DNA of 5,654 nucleotides from Armatimonadota bacterium. Its GTDB lineage: Bacteria; Armatimonadota; Fimbriimonadia; Fimbriimonadales; ATM1. Each line of letters begins with the position of its first letter. Position 1 is the first letter of the stretch. Location: contig RFHN01000121.1 of NCBI GenBank assembly GCA_003695835.1, positions 1-5,654 of the forward strand. The letters are read 5' to 3'. The notes beneath the pieces were generated by a model. It made no database searches, was not told the DNA's origin, and saw only the letters and a program-made list of their open reading frames with translations. Both the position numbers and the translations under genes were made by a program. Below, one piece after another: positions 1 through 5,451 of this stretch.

Positions 1-6
1 CCGATG

Positions 7-90
7 TACGCCTTACAATCGACGAGATACGCCTTACAATCGAGAAGATACGCCTTACAATCGAGAAGATACGCCTTACAATTGTCGTTT
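7..90. repeat. 21-bp tandem direct repeat, about four units
   Basis: Four head-to-tail units start at 7, 28, 49 and 70. Units 2 and 3 are identical, unit 1 differs only in its last bases, and unit 4 keeps the first 13 bases before diverging. The shared core on the plus strand is TACGCCTTACAAT. The period of 21 bp equals seven codons and about two helical turns. Two minus frames and one plus frame therefore read through as heptad peptides (YALQSRR on plus; SIVRRIF and LDCKAYL on minus), but none has a credible start and ribosome binding site. The array lies downstream of cmk and may continue beyond the window edge. Function is unknown: it could be a protein-binding array, a dispersed genomic repeat or a slippage product. 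Confidence 0.93.
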
Positions 91-241
91 GCAACCGTTA
101 CAGAGGGGGCATCCCCGAGCAGATTGAGCAAGAACGGAGGTGATTCTCGTCGAAAATCGTCGGAAAATGGAAACGCGAGGGAGGGAGGCGCTTTTGGGGC
201 GAGGTTGCGCTGCGAAAGCGGCTGCGGCGGCCGGCGGAGCC

Positions 242-922
242 TTATCCTGGCGGCGGCTGCCCGCCGTTCTCGACCCACGCGGCGAGGATTCGATCCCGGA
301 CTTCCTCGGGCAAGATGCCTTCTGAGTCCACGACGAGCGCTCCCTCCGCCCTCTGCAGCGGGCTAACCGAGCGCCCGGAGTCCCGCGCATCCCGTTCCCG
401 AATCTGCTCGAGTACCTCTTCGAAGGTCGCCTCGGCTCCCGCCGCCTGTAGGTCGCGAAGCCTCCGCCTTGCGCGTTCCTCGAGCGAGGCGGTCAGAAAG
501 ACCTTGAGCCGCGCATCGGGACAGACCACCGTGGTCGTGTCGCGGCCTTCGAGGACGACGCCGCCCGCCTCGCAGAGTTGTCGCTGGCGGCGCACCATCT
601 GCCTACGCACCTCGGGATGCACGCTGACGACGCTGGCCGCCTCCGATACCTCGGCGGTCCGGATCAAGTCGGTGACGTCCTCGCCGTTCAGGAAGACGCG
701 CTGGGGAGTTCCGGGCTGAAACTCGATTCGGATCTCTTCGGCGAGTCTTCCCAGGGCAGTTGGATCGTTGAGCGGCGTACCGGATCGCAAGGCCGCCAAG
801 GCGACACAGCGATACATGGCGCCGGTGTCGAGGTACTGGAATCCGAGCCGTTCCGCGAGAAGGCGGGCGACGGTGCTCTTCCCTGCTCCGGCGGGTCCGT
901 CGATGGCGATCGCTTCAACCAA
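242..922 (-). CDS. cmk: Cytidylate kinase
   Basis: This 226-residue cytosolic kinase transfers phosphate from ATP to CMP or dCMP in pyrimidine nucleotide recycling. Its length is normal for the family. Visible motifs in order are the P-loop GPAGAGKST (residues 9-17), the CMP-site YLDTGAMYR (30-38), EGRD (125-128) followed by TTTVVCPDA, LKVFLTAS (139-146), a basic lid stretch EERARRR (148-154), and DARDSGRSVSPL (178-189). Where most homologues have an I-G-T or similar sequence after GRD, this one has T-T-T. The start is taken as TTG at 922-920, giving MVEAIAIDGP, because family proteins begin just before this strand and a GGAGG lies 10 nt upstream. The frame is open further upstream, to 1054, but that extension runs antiparallel to nothing useful and lies inside the aroA coding sequence on the same strand. 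The start overlaps the aroA stop by 8 nt, implying translational coupling. No rpsA is visible within the 241 bases downstream. Confidence 0.97.
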   Translation of the reverse strand: MVEAIAIDGPAGAGKSTVARLLAERLGFQYLDTGAMYRCVALAALRSGTPLNDPTALGRLAEEIRIEFQPGTPQRVFLNGEDVTDLIRTAEVSEAASVVSVHPEVRRQMVRRQRQLCEAGGVVLEGRDTTTVVCPDARLKVFLTASLEERARRRLRDLQAAGAEATFEEVLEQIRERDARDSGRSVSPLQRAEGALVVDSEGILPEEVRDRILAAWVENGGQPPPG

Positions 923-2192
923 CCGTGGCCAGCCTCCGAAGCTCGCTTTCGAACGGGGGAAAGCTGGTCGCGATCGTTTCTGCGCCAAGGATTTCGGTTT
1001 CTCCCTCAGCGAAGAGACCTGCGATGGCGAAAGACATGGCGACGCGGTGGTCATGGTGGGCCTCGACTCGGGCGCCGGTCAGTTTGGCTGGGCCGCGAAT
1101 CGCCATTCCATCGTCGAACACCTCAACCTCTACGCCCATCCGAGACAGCCCCTCGGCCATGGTTTGGATGCGATCGCTCTCTTTGACTCGGAGTTCCCTT
1201 GCGTCCCGGATCGTGCTGACGCCGTCGCACTGCGTCGCCAGGACGCTCAGGATTGGGATCTCGTCGATCAGGCGCGGCACGAGGTCGCCGGCGATGTGGA
1301 ACGGTTCAAGGGTCTGCGCGCCCCGCTCGACCAAAAGATCGGCAACGGGCTCACCCTGCTCGACGGAGGCGACGGTAACCGAAACGCTCGCGCCGGCTGC
1401 TTTCAGCACATCGAGGATTCCAGTGCGCGTCGGGTTGACGCCCACCTGTTTGAGCGTCACCGGGCCACCCAGTACTGCGGCGGCGACCATGAAGAAGGCG
1501 GCCGAAGAGATGTCGCCCGGAACGGTCATCTCGATTCGATCCGGTCGCGCCGGACGAATCCGAACGCTACGGCCCTCGCGTTCGATCGGGACCTTGGCCG
1601 ACTCCAGCATCCTCTCGGTGTGGTCGCGACTCGGGGCAGGCTCAACGACCGTGGTTTCGCCCTCCGCCGAGAGCCCGGCGAGCAGGATCGCGGACTTGAC
1701 CTGAGCGCTGGCAACCGGCATCGAGTAGGTGATGCCATGGAGCGGAGCGGGACGCACGGTGATGGGTGGATAGTCGCCTTCCACGTCGGCTCCCATTTGT
1801 CGCAGCGGCTCGACGATCCTCCGCATGGGGCGTCGGCTCAAAGATTCGTCCCCTTCCAGACGGGCGTGAACGCCCAAACCCGAGAGAAGACCCGTGAGTA
1901 GGCGGATCGTCGTGCCGGAGTTCCCGCACCACAGCGCACCGGGAGCGGACGTCAGGGCGGAAGGGTAGAACTCGACCTCTTCCTCTCTTCTCCGGAAGCT
2001 CGCCCCAAGAGCCTTGAGGCACGCGAGGGTGTTGTCGCAGTCTTCCGACTCCAGGGGCAGCCGCACCACTCCGCCCCTTTCGGCAATCGCACTGAGCATA
2101 TAGGCTCGGTGCGTGATGCTCTTGTCGCTCGGCGGTCGAATCTCGCCCCAGAACTCGGAGACGGGCGCCACAACCAACTTCTTCTTGTTCAT
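915..2192 (-). CDS. aroA: 3-phosphoshikimate 1-carboxyvinyltransferase (EPSP synthase), class II-like
   Basis: This 425-residue enzyme joins shikimate 3-phosphate and phosphoenolpyruvate to EPSP in the cytosolic shikimate pathway. The family is usually about 425-445 residues. Visible are the N-terminal PPSDKSITHR (20-29), CGNSGTTIRLL (89-99), GDESLSRRPM (114-123), SAQVKSA (162-168), SRDHTERML (188-196), NPTRTGIL (253-260), LIDEIPIL (308-315; D310 aligns with the catalytic Asp), ELRVKESDR (333-341; E338 likely catalytic) and DHRVAMSF (381-388). The SAQxK, RxHxE and NxTxR motifs are those of class II (Bacillus/CP4-like) enzymes, but the expected G-D-K is S-D-K here. The loop is N-S-G-T, not the N-A-A-T of the highly glyphosate-tolerant CP4 enzyme, so tolerance cannot be assumed. 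The ATG at 2192 has no strong ribosome binding site. The gene overlaps cmk by 8 nt. Confidence 0.98.
   Translation of the reverse strand: MNKKKLVVAPVSEFWGEIRPPSDKSITHRAYMLSAIAERGGVVRLPLESEDCDNTLACLKALGASFRRREEEVEFYPSALTSAPGALWCGNSGTTIRLLTGLLSGLGVHARLEGDESLSRRPMRRIVEPLRQMGADVEGDYPPITVRPAPLHGITYSMPVASAQVKSAILLAGLSAEGETTVVEPAPSRDHTERMLESAKVPIEREGRSVRIRPARPDRIEMTVPGDISSAAFFMVAAAVLGGPVTLKQVGVNPTRTGILDVLKAAGASVSVTVASVEQGEPVADLLVERGAQTLEPFHIAGDLVPRLIDEIPILSVLATQCDGVSTIRDARELRVKESDRIQTMAEGLSRMGVEVEVFDDGMAIRGPAKLTGARVEAHHDHRVAMSFAIAGLFAEGETEILGAETIATSFPPFESELRRLATVG
933..937 (-). promoter_or_regulatory. Ribosome binding site for cmk
   Basis: GGAGG on the minus strand, inside the 3' end of aroA, 10 nt before the TTG at 922. 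It supports the TTG start over an upstream start in the same open frame. Confidence 0.6.
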
Positions 2193-2303
2193 GCCGGCAA
2201 GTTTGCTCTTATGGAAAGAGACGAAAACGAGCGGCGCTCCGGTGCGTAGTTTGTTCTCCGCCCGTGAGCGCTCAGCATCGTGTAGCGCCCCGTCTTGACG
2301 TCG

Positions 2304-2642
2304 TTAGTGCGCGGTCTTCGACTTCGAGCGCGCGTATTCGGCGCTTCGTCGGAGCCACTCGAGGAACTCTTCTTCGTTGTCCAGCACGGACTGCGGCATC
2401 ACCACATACTCCGGCATCGGCTCTTTATCCGGCCCTGGCCGGAAAAGACAAGCGCCCTCCATGGAGAGCGCAGCTTGGCGGTCTTCGGGAGAGAGTTTGA
2501 AACTCACGACGTCGTCCAGCAAGATGGCGAACATCTTTTCGCCCGTGTAGACGCCCATACCGCCGAAGATTTTCCGCGCACGGACGTCGTAGGCTTCCGA
2601 GGCCTTCATGACCTGTTCGTATCGTGTCGGTCGATAAGCCAT
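2304..2642 (-). CDS. TfoX N-terminal-domain protein
   Basis: A 112-residue soluble protein made almost entirely of one TfoX/Sxy N-terminal domain. The family signature is clear: VRARKIFGGMGVYTGEKMFAIL (20-41), DDVVSFKLSPEDR (43-55), a mid F-x-P segment, YVVMPQSVLDNEEEFLEWLRRSAEYA (79-104), and a short basic tail. In gamma-proteobacteria full-length TfoX/Sxy co-activates competence genes; stand-alone N-terminal domains are widespread and mostly uncharacterised, so no competence role is claimed. The start is ATG 2642, preceded by GGAG with a 5-nt gap. The frame stays open to an ATG at 2747, but that extension is arginine- and proline-rich, lies outside the domain, and its ATG overlaps a TAGAAT -10-like sequence, so it was not chosen. 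It lies 111 nt before aroA and 128 nt after tRNA-Sec. Confidence 0.9.
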   Translation of the reverse strand: MAYRPTRYEQVMKASEAYDVRARKIFGGMGVYTGEKMFAILLDDVVSFKLSPEDRQAALSMEGACLFRPGPDKEPMPEYVVMPQSVLDNEEEFLEWLRRSAEYARSKSKTAH

Positions 2643-2647
2643 AGCCA

Positions 2648-2651
2648 CTCC
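2648..2651 (-). promoter_or_regulatory. Ribosome binding site for the TfoX-domain gene
   Basis: GGAG on the minus strand with a 5-nt gap to ATG 2642. It decides the start in favour of the 112-residue form. Confidence 0.6.
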
Positions 2652-2745
2652 ATCAGCATCGGCACCCCTTTTGCGCCTCGGTGCGACCCCTCTTCGCACG
2701 TGTGGCCTATGCGGCTGGCGCGTCTCTGGCGCCGGTACTGACCCC

Positions 2746-2751
2746 ATTCTA
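2746..2751 (-). promoter_or_regulatory. Candidate -10 element upstream of the TfoX-domain gene
   Basis: TAGAAT on the minus strand matches TATAAT at 5 of 6 positions and is preceded by GGG. No good -35 was found at 16-18 nt. It lies 20 nt downstream of the tRNA-Sec CCA, so it could give the TfoX-domain gene its own transcript with a leader of about 100 nt. Confidence 0.4.
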
Positions 2752-2770
2752 CCCGTTCCTGCGCAAGAAG

Positions 2771-2865
2771 TGGCGGGAGCGTGTGGGAATCGAACCCACC
2801 TGACCCGGCAAGCGAGTCACACCGGTTTTGAAGACCGGAGGGCACACCAGCACCCATCCGCTCCC
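2771..2865 (-). tRNA. selC: Selenocysteine tRNA, anticodon UCA
   Basis: A 95-nt tRNA including an encoded CCA (2773-2771) and discriminator G (2774). The anticodon TCA (2831-2829), which reads UGA, sits in the loop CTTCAAA between CCGGT and ACCGG. Hallmarks of tRNA-Sec are all present. The D-stem is 6 bp (GGGUGC/GUGCCC, two G-U pairs) closing a 4-nt UGGU loop. The variable arm is long, with a stem of about 7 bp. The T-arm is GTGGG-TTCGATT-CCCAC. The acceptor is extended: seven perfect pairs (GGGAGCG/CGCTCCC) plus an eighth position that reads G opposite A, where bacterial tRNA-Sec usually has a pair. It delivers Sec to UGA codons with SelB after SerRS and SelA charging; no sel genes are visible nearby. 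The 5' end lies 4 nt after the phosphoglycerate mutase stop codon, with no separate promoter space. Confidence 0.97.
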
Positions 2866-2869
2866 ACTT

Positions 2870-3490
2870 TTACTCATCCATCGCTAAAATCTGCTTCCCG
2901 ACAACTTCGCCGGATTCGCTCAACTCGTACACGTAAGGTACCCCCGTTTCGAGGTTGAGCTGCAACACCTGCTCGGGCGAGAGACGGTCCAACGCCATCA
3001 CGATGGACCGGTTGCTGTTGCCGTGCGCAACGACTAATACGTTCAATCCTTGCCGGATGTCGCCGAGAATAGCCCGCTCATAGAAGGGCAGAGTGCGGGA
3101 GGCCGTATCCTTGAGCGACTCGCCGTTGGGGGGCGGGATGTCGTAACTCCGCCGCCAAAGCTGAACGATGTGCTCCCCGTATTTGGCGCGCATGTCGTCT
3201 TTGTTGAGGCCTTGTAGATCGCCGTACATTCTCTCGTTGAGCGCCTGATCGCGGATCACGGGAAGATCCACGCCCATCTCTTCGAGCATCAGATCGAGGG
3301 TGTGTTGAGCGCGGCGGAGAGCGCTGGTGTACGCGACGTCGAATCGGAGACCCGCCTTCTTGACGGCACGGCCCGCTCGCCTCGCCTCTTCCCTTCCCTT
3401 TTCGGAGAGCGGCACATCAATCCAACCCGTGAAACGGTTCTGTGCGTTCCAAATGGATTCGCCGTGGCGAACGAGAGCGAGGATCGGCAT
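2870..3490 (-). CDS. gpmA: 2,3-bisphosphoglycerate-dependent phosphoglycerate mutase, short form
   Basis: This 206-residue cytosolic enzyme interconverts 3- and 2-phosphoglycerate in glycolysis and gluconeogenesis. It shows the histidine phosphatase signature LVRHGES (6-12) with phospho-acceptor H9, the NRFTGWIDVPLSEKG stretch (18-32), TSALRRA (55-61), ALNERMYGDLQGLNK (83-97) with acid-base E86, RRSYDIPPPNGESL (113-126) and VVAHGNSNRSIVM (153-165) with H156. At 206 residues it is shorter than the roughly 250-residue E. coli enzyme, matching the known short dPGM form. The extensive GpmA-type motifs favour a true mutase over a general histidine phosphatase. The ATG at 3490 has AGGG with a 4-nt gap. 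It follows the anti-sigma stop after 29 nt, so it may be read through from the sigma operon, although a TAAAGT sequence at 3504-3499 could give it its own nearly leaderless start. Confidence 0.96.
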   Translation of the reverse strand: MPILALVRHGESIWNAQNRFTGWIDVPLSEKGREEARRAGRAVKKAGLRFDVAYTSALRRAQHTLDLMLEEMGVDLPVIRDQALNERMYGDLQGLNKDDMRAKYGEHIVQLWRRSYDIPPPNGESLKDTASRTLPFYERAILGDIRQGLNVLVVAHGNSNRSIVMALDRLSPEQVLQLNLETGVPYVYELSESGEVVGKQILAMDE

Positions 3491-3498
3491 GGCACCCT

Positions 3499-3507
3499 AC
3501 TTTACCG
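3499..3507 (-). promoter_or_regulatory. Candidate -10 region just upstream of gpmA
   Basis: CGGTAAAGT on the minus strand ends 8 nt before the gpmA ATG. If TAAAGT acts as a -10, transcription would begin within a few bases of the start codon. No convincing -35 is present, and the site lies in the 29-nt gap after the anti-sigma gene. Confidence 0.25.
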
Positions 3508-3519
3508 TAAGGGCAGTCG

Positions 3520-3888
3520 TCACTGGCCGCTGCAGGTCTGGCCGACAGGGTCCTCGGCGGCGCCGAATGGGAACCACTCGACCCGTTGAGAGTTTGCGTA
3601 AAGCGACCACGCGAGAACCGACAACGCCGCTACGAGGAAGATCGCCGCTTTCGCCAGCCTGAGCCGCTGTTCGCTCGAGGCGCGCTGAGAAGCAACCGTC
3701 GCCAGCGTGACTCCCTCGCCTGGTACGAGGAACTCCGCGAACGCGGCATCTACGCTCGCCATCTCTCGCAGATACCGCGAGCAATGGTTGCACGACCCGA
3801 TATGACGCCTGATCTCGGGGTCGAAAGCCTCAAGGTCAAGATCGTCAGCCTCGGATATGATCCGCTGAACAACTCGGCAATCAGACAC
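3520..3888 (-). CDS. Zinc-binding membrane anti-sigma factor
   Basis: A 122-residue partner of the ECF sigma factor encoded just upstream. The N-terminal cytosolic part carries a ZAS/zf-HC2 zinc site: C4, then H29-x3-C33-x2-C36 (RRHIGSCNHCSRYL). The C4-H29 spacing resembles RsrA-type anti-sigma factors. One hydrophobic segment, about 78-98 (LAKAAIFLVAALSVLAWSLYA), should anchor it in the membrane, leaving only a tail of about 24 residues outside. There is no room for a large external sensor domain, so the signal may act on the zinc site or through another protein. The start is GTG at 3888: a stop lies five codons upstream in frame, C4 belongs to the zinc site, and no other start codon follows soon. 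Its AGGAG is only 2 nt from the GTG, unusually close. The gene starts 20 nt after the sigma stop codon. Confidence 0.9.
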   Translation of the reverse strand: MSDCRVVQRIISEADDLDLEAFDPEIRRHIGSCNHCSRYLREMASVDAAFAEFLVPGEGVTLATVASQRASSEQRLRLAKAAIFLVAALSVLAWSLYANSQRVEWFPFGAAEDPVGQTCSGQ

Positions 3889-3908
3889 GTCTCCTACTGA
3901 CTAATACG

Positions 3909-4499
3909 TTAGTCGAGGTCAACGGTTCCCAAAAGCTTTCTGCGGAGGATCTCCCGCGCCCGCCCGAGACGACTCTTCACCGTGCCGACCGGGATCTGCA
4001 GCTCTTCTGCAATCTGCTCCACCGTAAGCTCCTCCAAGTGATGCATGACGACCACGACTCGATGTTCTTCGGAGAGCGAGTTCAAAGCCTTGTTGAGTTC
4101 GATGAGGTTCGTCTTTTTCTGGAATGTCTGATCGGGGCGATCGGTCGGGTCGAGCAGAACGCGCTCCCCTCCGTCCGCGTGCTCCAGGGGAGTCGAGTCG
4201 GTACGACGCTTTCGAAGCGCATCAATCGCTGCATTGCGTGCCGTCCGGTAGAGATAGGATTTGATGGCTCCATCTTCGCGGAAGCGGTGGAGTTTTCGGT
4301 AAGCCTTGAGGAACGTTTCCTGGACGACGTCGGCGGCTTCGGCGGCGTCTCCGAGGATGGACAGCGCGATGGTGAACGTCTTGTCACGGTGCCTTTCGAA
4401 CAGGACCTCAAAGGCCCCATCCTCGCCAGCCTGCGCACGGCGCATCAACTCGCCGTCTGCAACCGCTACTTCATTCCAATAGTCGTCGTTCGAACTCAT
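3909..4499 (-). CDS. ECF-family RNA polymerase sigma factor
   Basis: A 196-residue group 4 (ECF) sigma factor with two domains. Sigma2 spans about 19-100 and includes ELMRRAQAGEDGAFEVLFERHRD, the DVVQETFLKAYRKLHRF core-binding segment (57-73) and the -10-recognition stretch SYLYRTARNAAIDALRKRR (81-99). Sigma4 spans about 135-190, with LNSLSEEHRVVVVMHHLEELTVEQIAEEL (139-167) leading to the helix-turn-helix IPVGTVKSRLGRAREILRRKL (169-189). A charged linker of about 35 residues joins them. It would direct RNA polymerase to a stress or envelope regulon while being held by the adjacent zinc anti-sigma factor. The ATG at 4499 has only a weak, distant AGGA. The sequence does not identify the ECF subgroup or its regulon. 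A promoter-like region with a palindrome lies about 55-80 nt upstream. Confidence 0.97.
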   Translation of the reverse strand: MSSNDDYWNEVAVADGELMRRAQAGEDGAFEVLFERHRDKTFTIALSILGDAAEAADVVQETFLKAYRKLHRFREDGAIKSYLYRTARNAAIDALRKRRTDSTPLEHADGGERVLLDPTDRPDQTFQKKTNLIELNKALNSLSEEHRVVVVMHHLEELTVEQIAEELQIPVGTVKSRLGRAREILRRKLLGTVDLD

Positions 4500-4551
4500 C
4501 GCGAATCGGTATCCTATGCTCTACTCATGGAGCAGAACGGCCTTAGAGATC

Positions 4552-4580
4552 CCTATATAGAGACGTCTCTAACCCCACAA
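4552..4580 (-). promoter_or_regulatory. Candidate sigma-gene promoter
   Basis: On the minus strand TTGTGG (4580-4575) is followed after 15 nt by TATATA (4559-4554) or after 17 nt by TATAGG (4557-4552). Each hexamer is a partial match to the housekeeping consensus. A start near 4545 would give a leader of about 45 nt before the sigma ATG. The CTATATAG core is itself palindromic and could also serve the plus-strand gene. Confidence 0.4.
4558..4571. promoter_or_regulatory. Perfect 14-bp palindrome, candidate operator
   Basis: TAGAGACGTCTCTA is a perfect inverted repeat in the 103-nt gap between the divergent sigma and rhomboid-like genes. It overlaps the spacer and -10 of the candidate sigma promoter. 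A looser pair, TTAGAGA at 4543-4549 and TCTCTAA at 4566-4572, shares the same half-site. The position fits a dimeric regulator controlling one or both genes; the regulator is unknown. Confidence 0.45.
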
Positions 4581-4602
4581 AATACCCGCTCGTAAAGCCA
4601 GT

Positions 4603-5376
4603 ATGTCCCAAAACAACCCTATCCTGCAAGTTCGGAGGTGGATTTTCCGCGACGGGGCGCCGATTTCCCGGGGGCTCATGGTGCTTCTGGGCGTCTCCCT
4701 TGTGCTGTATTTCCTTCTATCCGGCAGCGAGGCCAGACGCGTCTTTTCCGAGCTGGCTTGGGAAAGCGACAGCGGTTTGCGAAAGCCGTGGACGCTGGTC
4801 ACATACGCTCTCACGTGGGTGGGAGGCCCAGGCGCCCTGTGGACGGCGCTGTGGGCGGGCTTCTCACTGTTCTACTTCGGCGCGTCGCTCGAAAGGGGGA
4901 TGGGGTGGCGGCGATTCGGCGTCTTCCTTGGAGTCGTGACGGTGTCCGCGCCTCTCGCTCTTCTTCTGGCTGCGAGCCTGGCGCGGGGAAACCCGATTTT
5001 TCTTGCCTCCTTTGGGCTGCCCGCGACGTGCCTGCTCGTGGGATGGGCGGCGCGAGCGCCCGAGGCGACGATCCTGTTCTGGGGCATTCTTCCGATCAAG
5101 GCCAAGTGGCTCTCGCTCGCTTCCTTCGTTTTCGTGCTGGTTTCCTTCGGGTTTGGCGCCCCTCTACGGGGCGTTCTCGCCTTGGTTCCGCTGGCCATCG
5201 CCCATTTCTGGCTGCGGGGAGGCGTTTCCCTACCTCGATTCGGATCGAAAGAGACGAAGGAAGGAACGTCGGCTTGGGAGCGTCGTCGAGAAGAGGAGCT
5301 GGAGCGGCTGCGGCTCAAGGAGCTGTTCGAGCGGAGCTACCGGGAGAACGACGAGGACGGAGATAAGGATTCGTGA
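4603..5376 (+). CDS. Rhomboid-fold membrane protein, probably catalytically inactive
   Basis: A 257-residue integral membrane protein with about six hydrophobic segments, near residues 23-40, 78-93, 104-125, 132-149, 168-185 and 187-204. A charged cytosolic tail (about 206-257) is rich in Glu, Arg and Lys and may form a short helix. The fold is suggested by RKPWTLVTYALTW (60-72), which resembles the rhomboid W-x-L-x-T-Y-x-F loop, by LFYFGASLERGMGWRRF (89-105), matching the yFfG-x-x-lE-x-x-x-G-x-x-xF stretch, and by FWGILPIKAKWLSL (159-172). The serine motif G-x-S-G is absent: the aligned segment reads SFGLPATC (137-143), with Pro where Ser is expected, and the TM2 Asn/His pair is also missing. 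It is therefore more likely a pseudoprotease or Derlin/iRhom-like than a protease. No ribosome binding site precedes ATG 4603. It diverges from the ECF sigma operon. The rhomboid link is inferred from motifs by eye. Confidence 0.8.
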   Translation: MSQNNPILQVRRWIFRDGAPISRGLMVLLGVSLVLYFLLSGSEARRVFSELAWESDSGLRKPWTLVTYALTWVGGPGALWTALWAGFSLFYFGASLERGMGWRRFGVFLGVVTVSAPLALLLAASLARGNPIFLASFGLPATCLLVGWAARAPEATILFWGILPIKAKWLSLASFVFVLVSFGFGAPLRGVLALVPLAIAHFWLRGGVSLPRFGSKETKEGTSAWERRREEELERLRLKELFERSYRENDEDGDKDS

Positions 5377-5413
5377 AGGCCGAGCGGTTTTGGGAACCTA
5401 ACCGCGCGAGTTG

Positions 5414-5422
5414 GGGTAAACT
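5414..5422 (+). promoter_or_regulatory. Candidate -10 region for the riboswitch transcript
   Basis: GGGTAAACT, followed by a second -10-like TACTAT (5422-5427), lies 30-40 nt upstream of the riboswitch P1 stem. No good -35 is seen at the usual spacing. It would separate the riboswitch transcript from the rhomboid-like gene, since no terminator was found between them. Confidence 0.3.
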
Positions 5423-5451
5423 ACTATGTGCCGGTGGGAAACCGCTGGCGA

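Noticed and set aside
7..90. CRISPR array
   Set aside because: The units abut with no unique spacers, so this is a simple tandem repeat.
136..145. GGAGGTGATT, a very strong Shine-Dalgarno-like sequence on the plus strand (minus strand resembles the 16S rRNA 3' tail)
   Set aside because: No ATG, GTG or TTG follows at a workable distance, and the short frame overlapping it runs antisense into cmk. There is no further rRNA similarity around it.
4..366. Plus-strand frame translating the tandem repeat as YALQSRR heptads
   Set aside because: It has no ribosome binding site at the window edge, and its 3' part is antisense to cmk. The heptads follow trivially from a period divisible by three.
768..1901. 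A 377-codon open frame on the plus strand opposite aroA and cmk
   Set aside because: It is antisense to two clearly recognised enzymes, shows low-complexity composition typical of a GC-rich shadow frame, and matches no family I recognise.
2717..2733. GGCGC/GCGCC hairpin between tRNA-Sec and the TfoX-domain gene
   Set aside because: It has a five-base-pair stem with a 7-nt loop and no T-tract, too weak to call as a terminator or a regulatory RNA.
2643..2747. N-terminal extension of the TfoX-domain protein to ATG 2747
   Set aside because: The extra 35 residues are Arg/Pro-rich and outside the domain, the upstream ATG overlaps a -10-like sequence, and ATG 2642 has a well-spaced GGAG.
5387..5405. 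GCGGTT/AACCGC hairpin after the rhomboid-like gene as a terminator
   Set aside because: It has only a 6-bp stem and no T-tract follows it.
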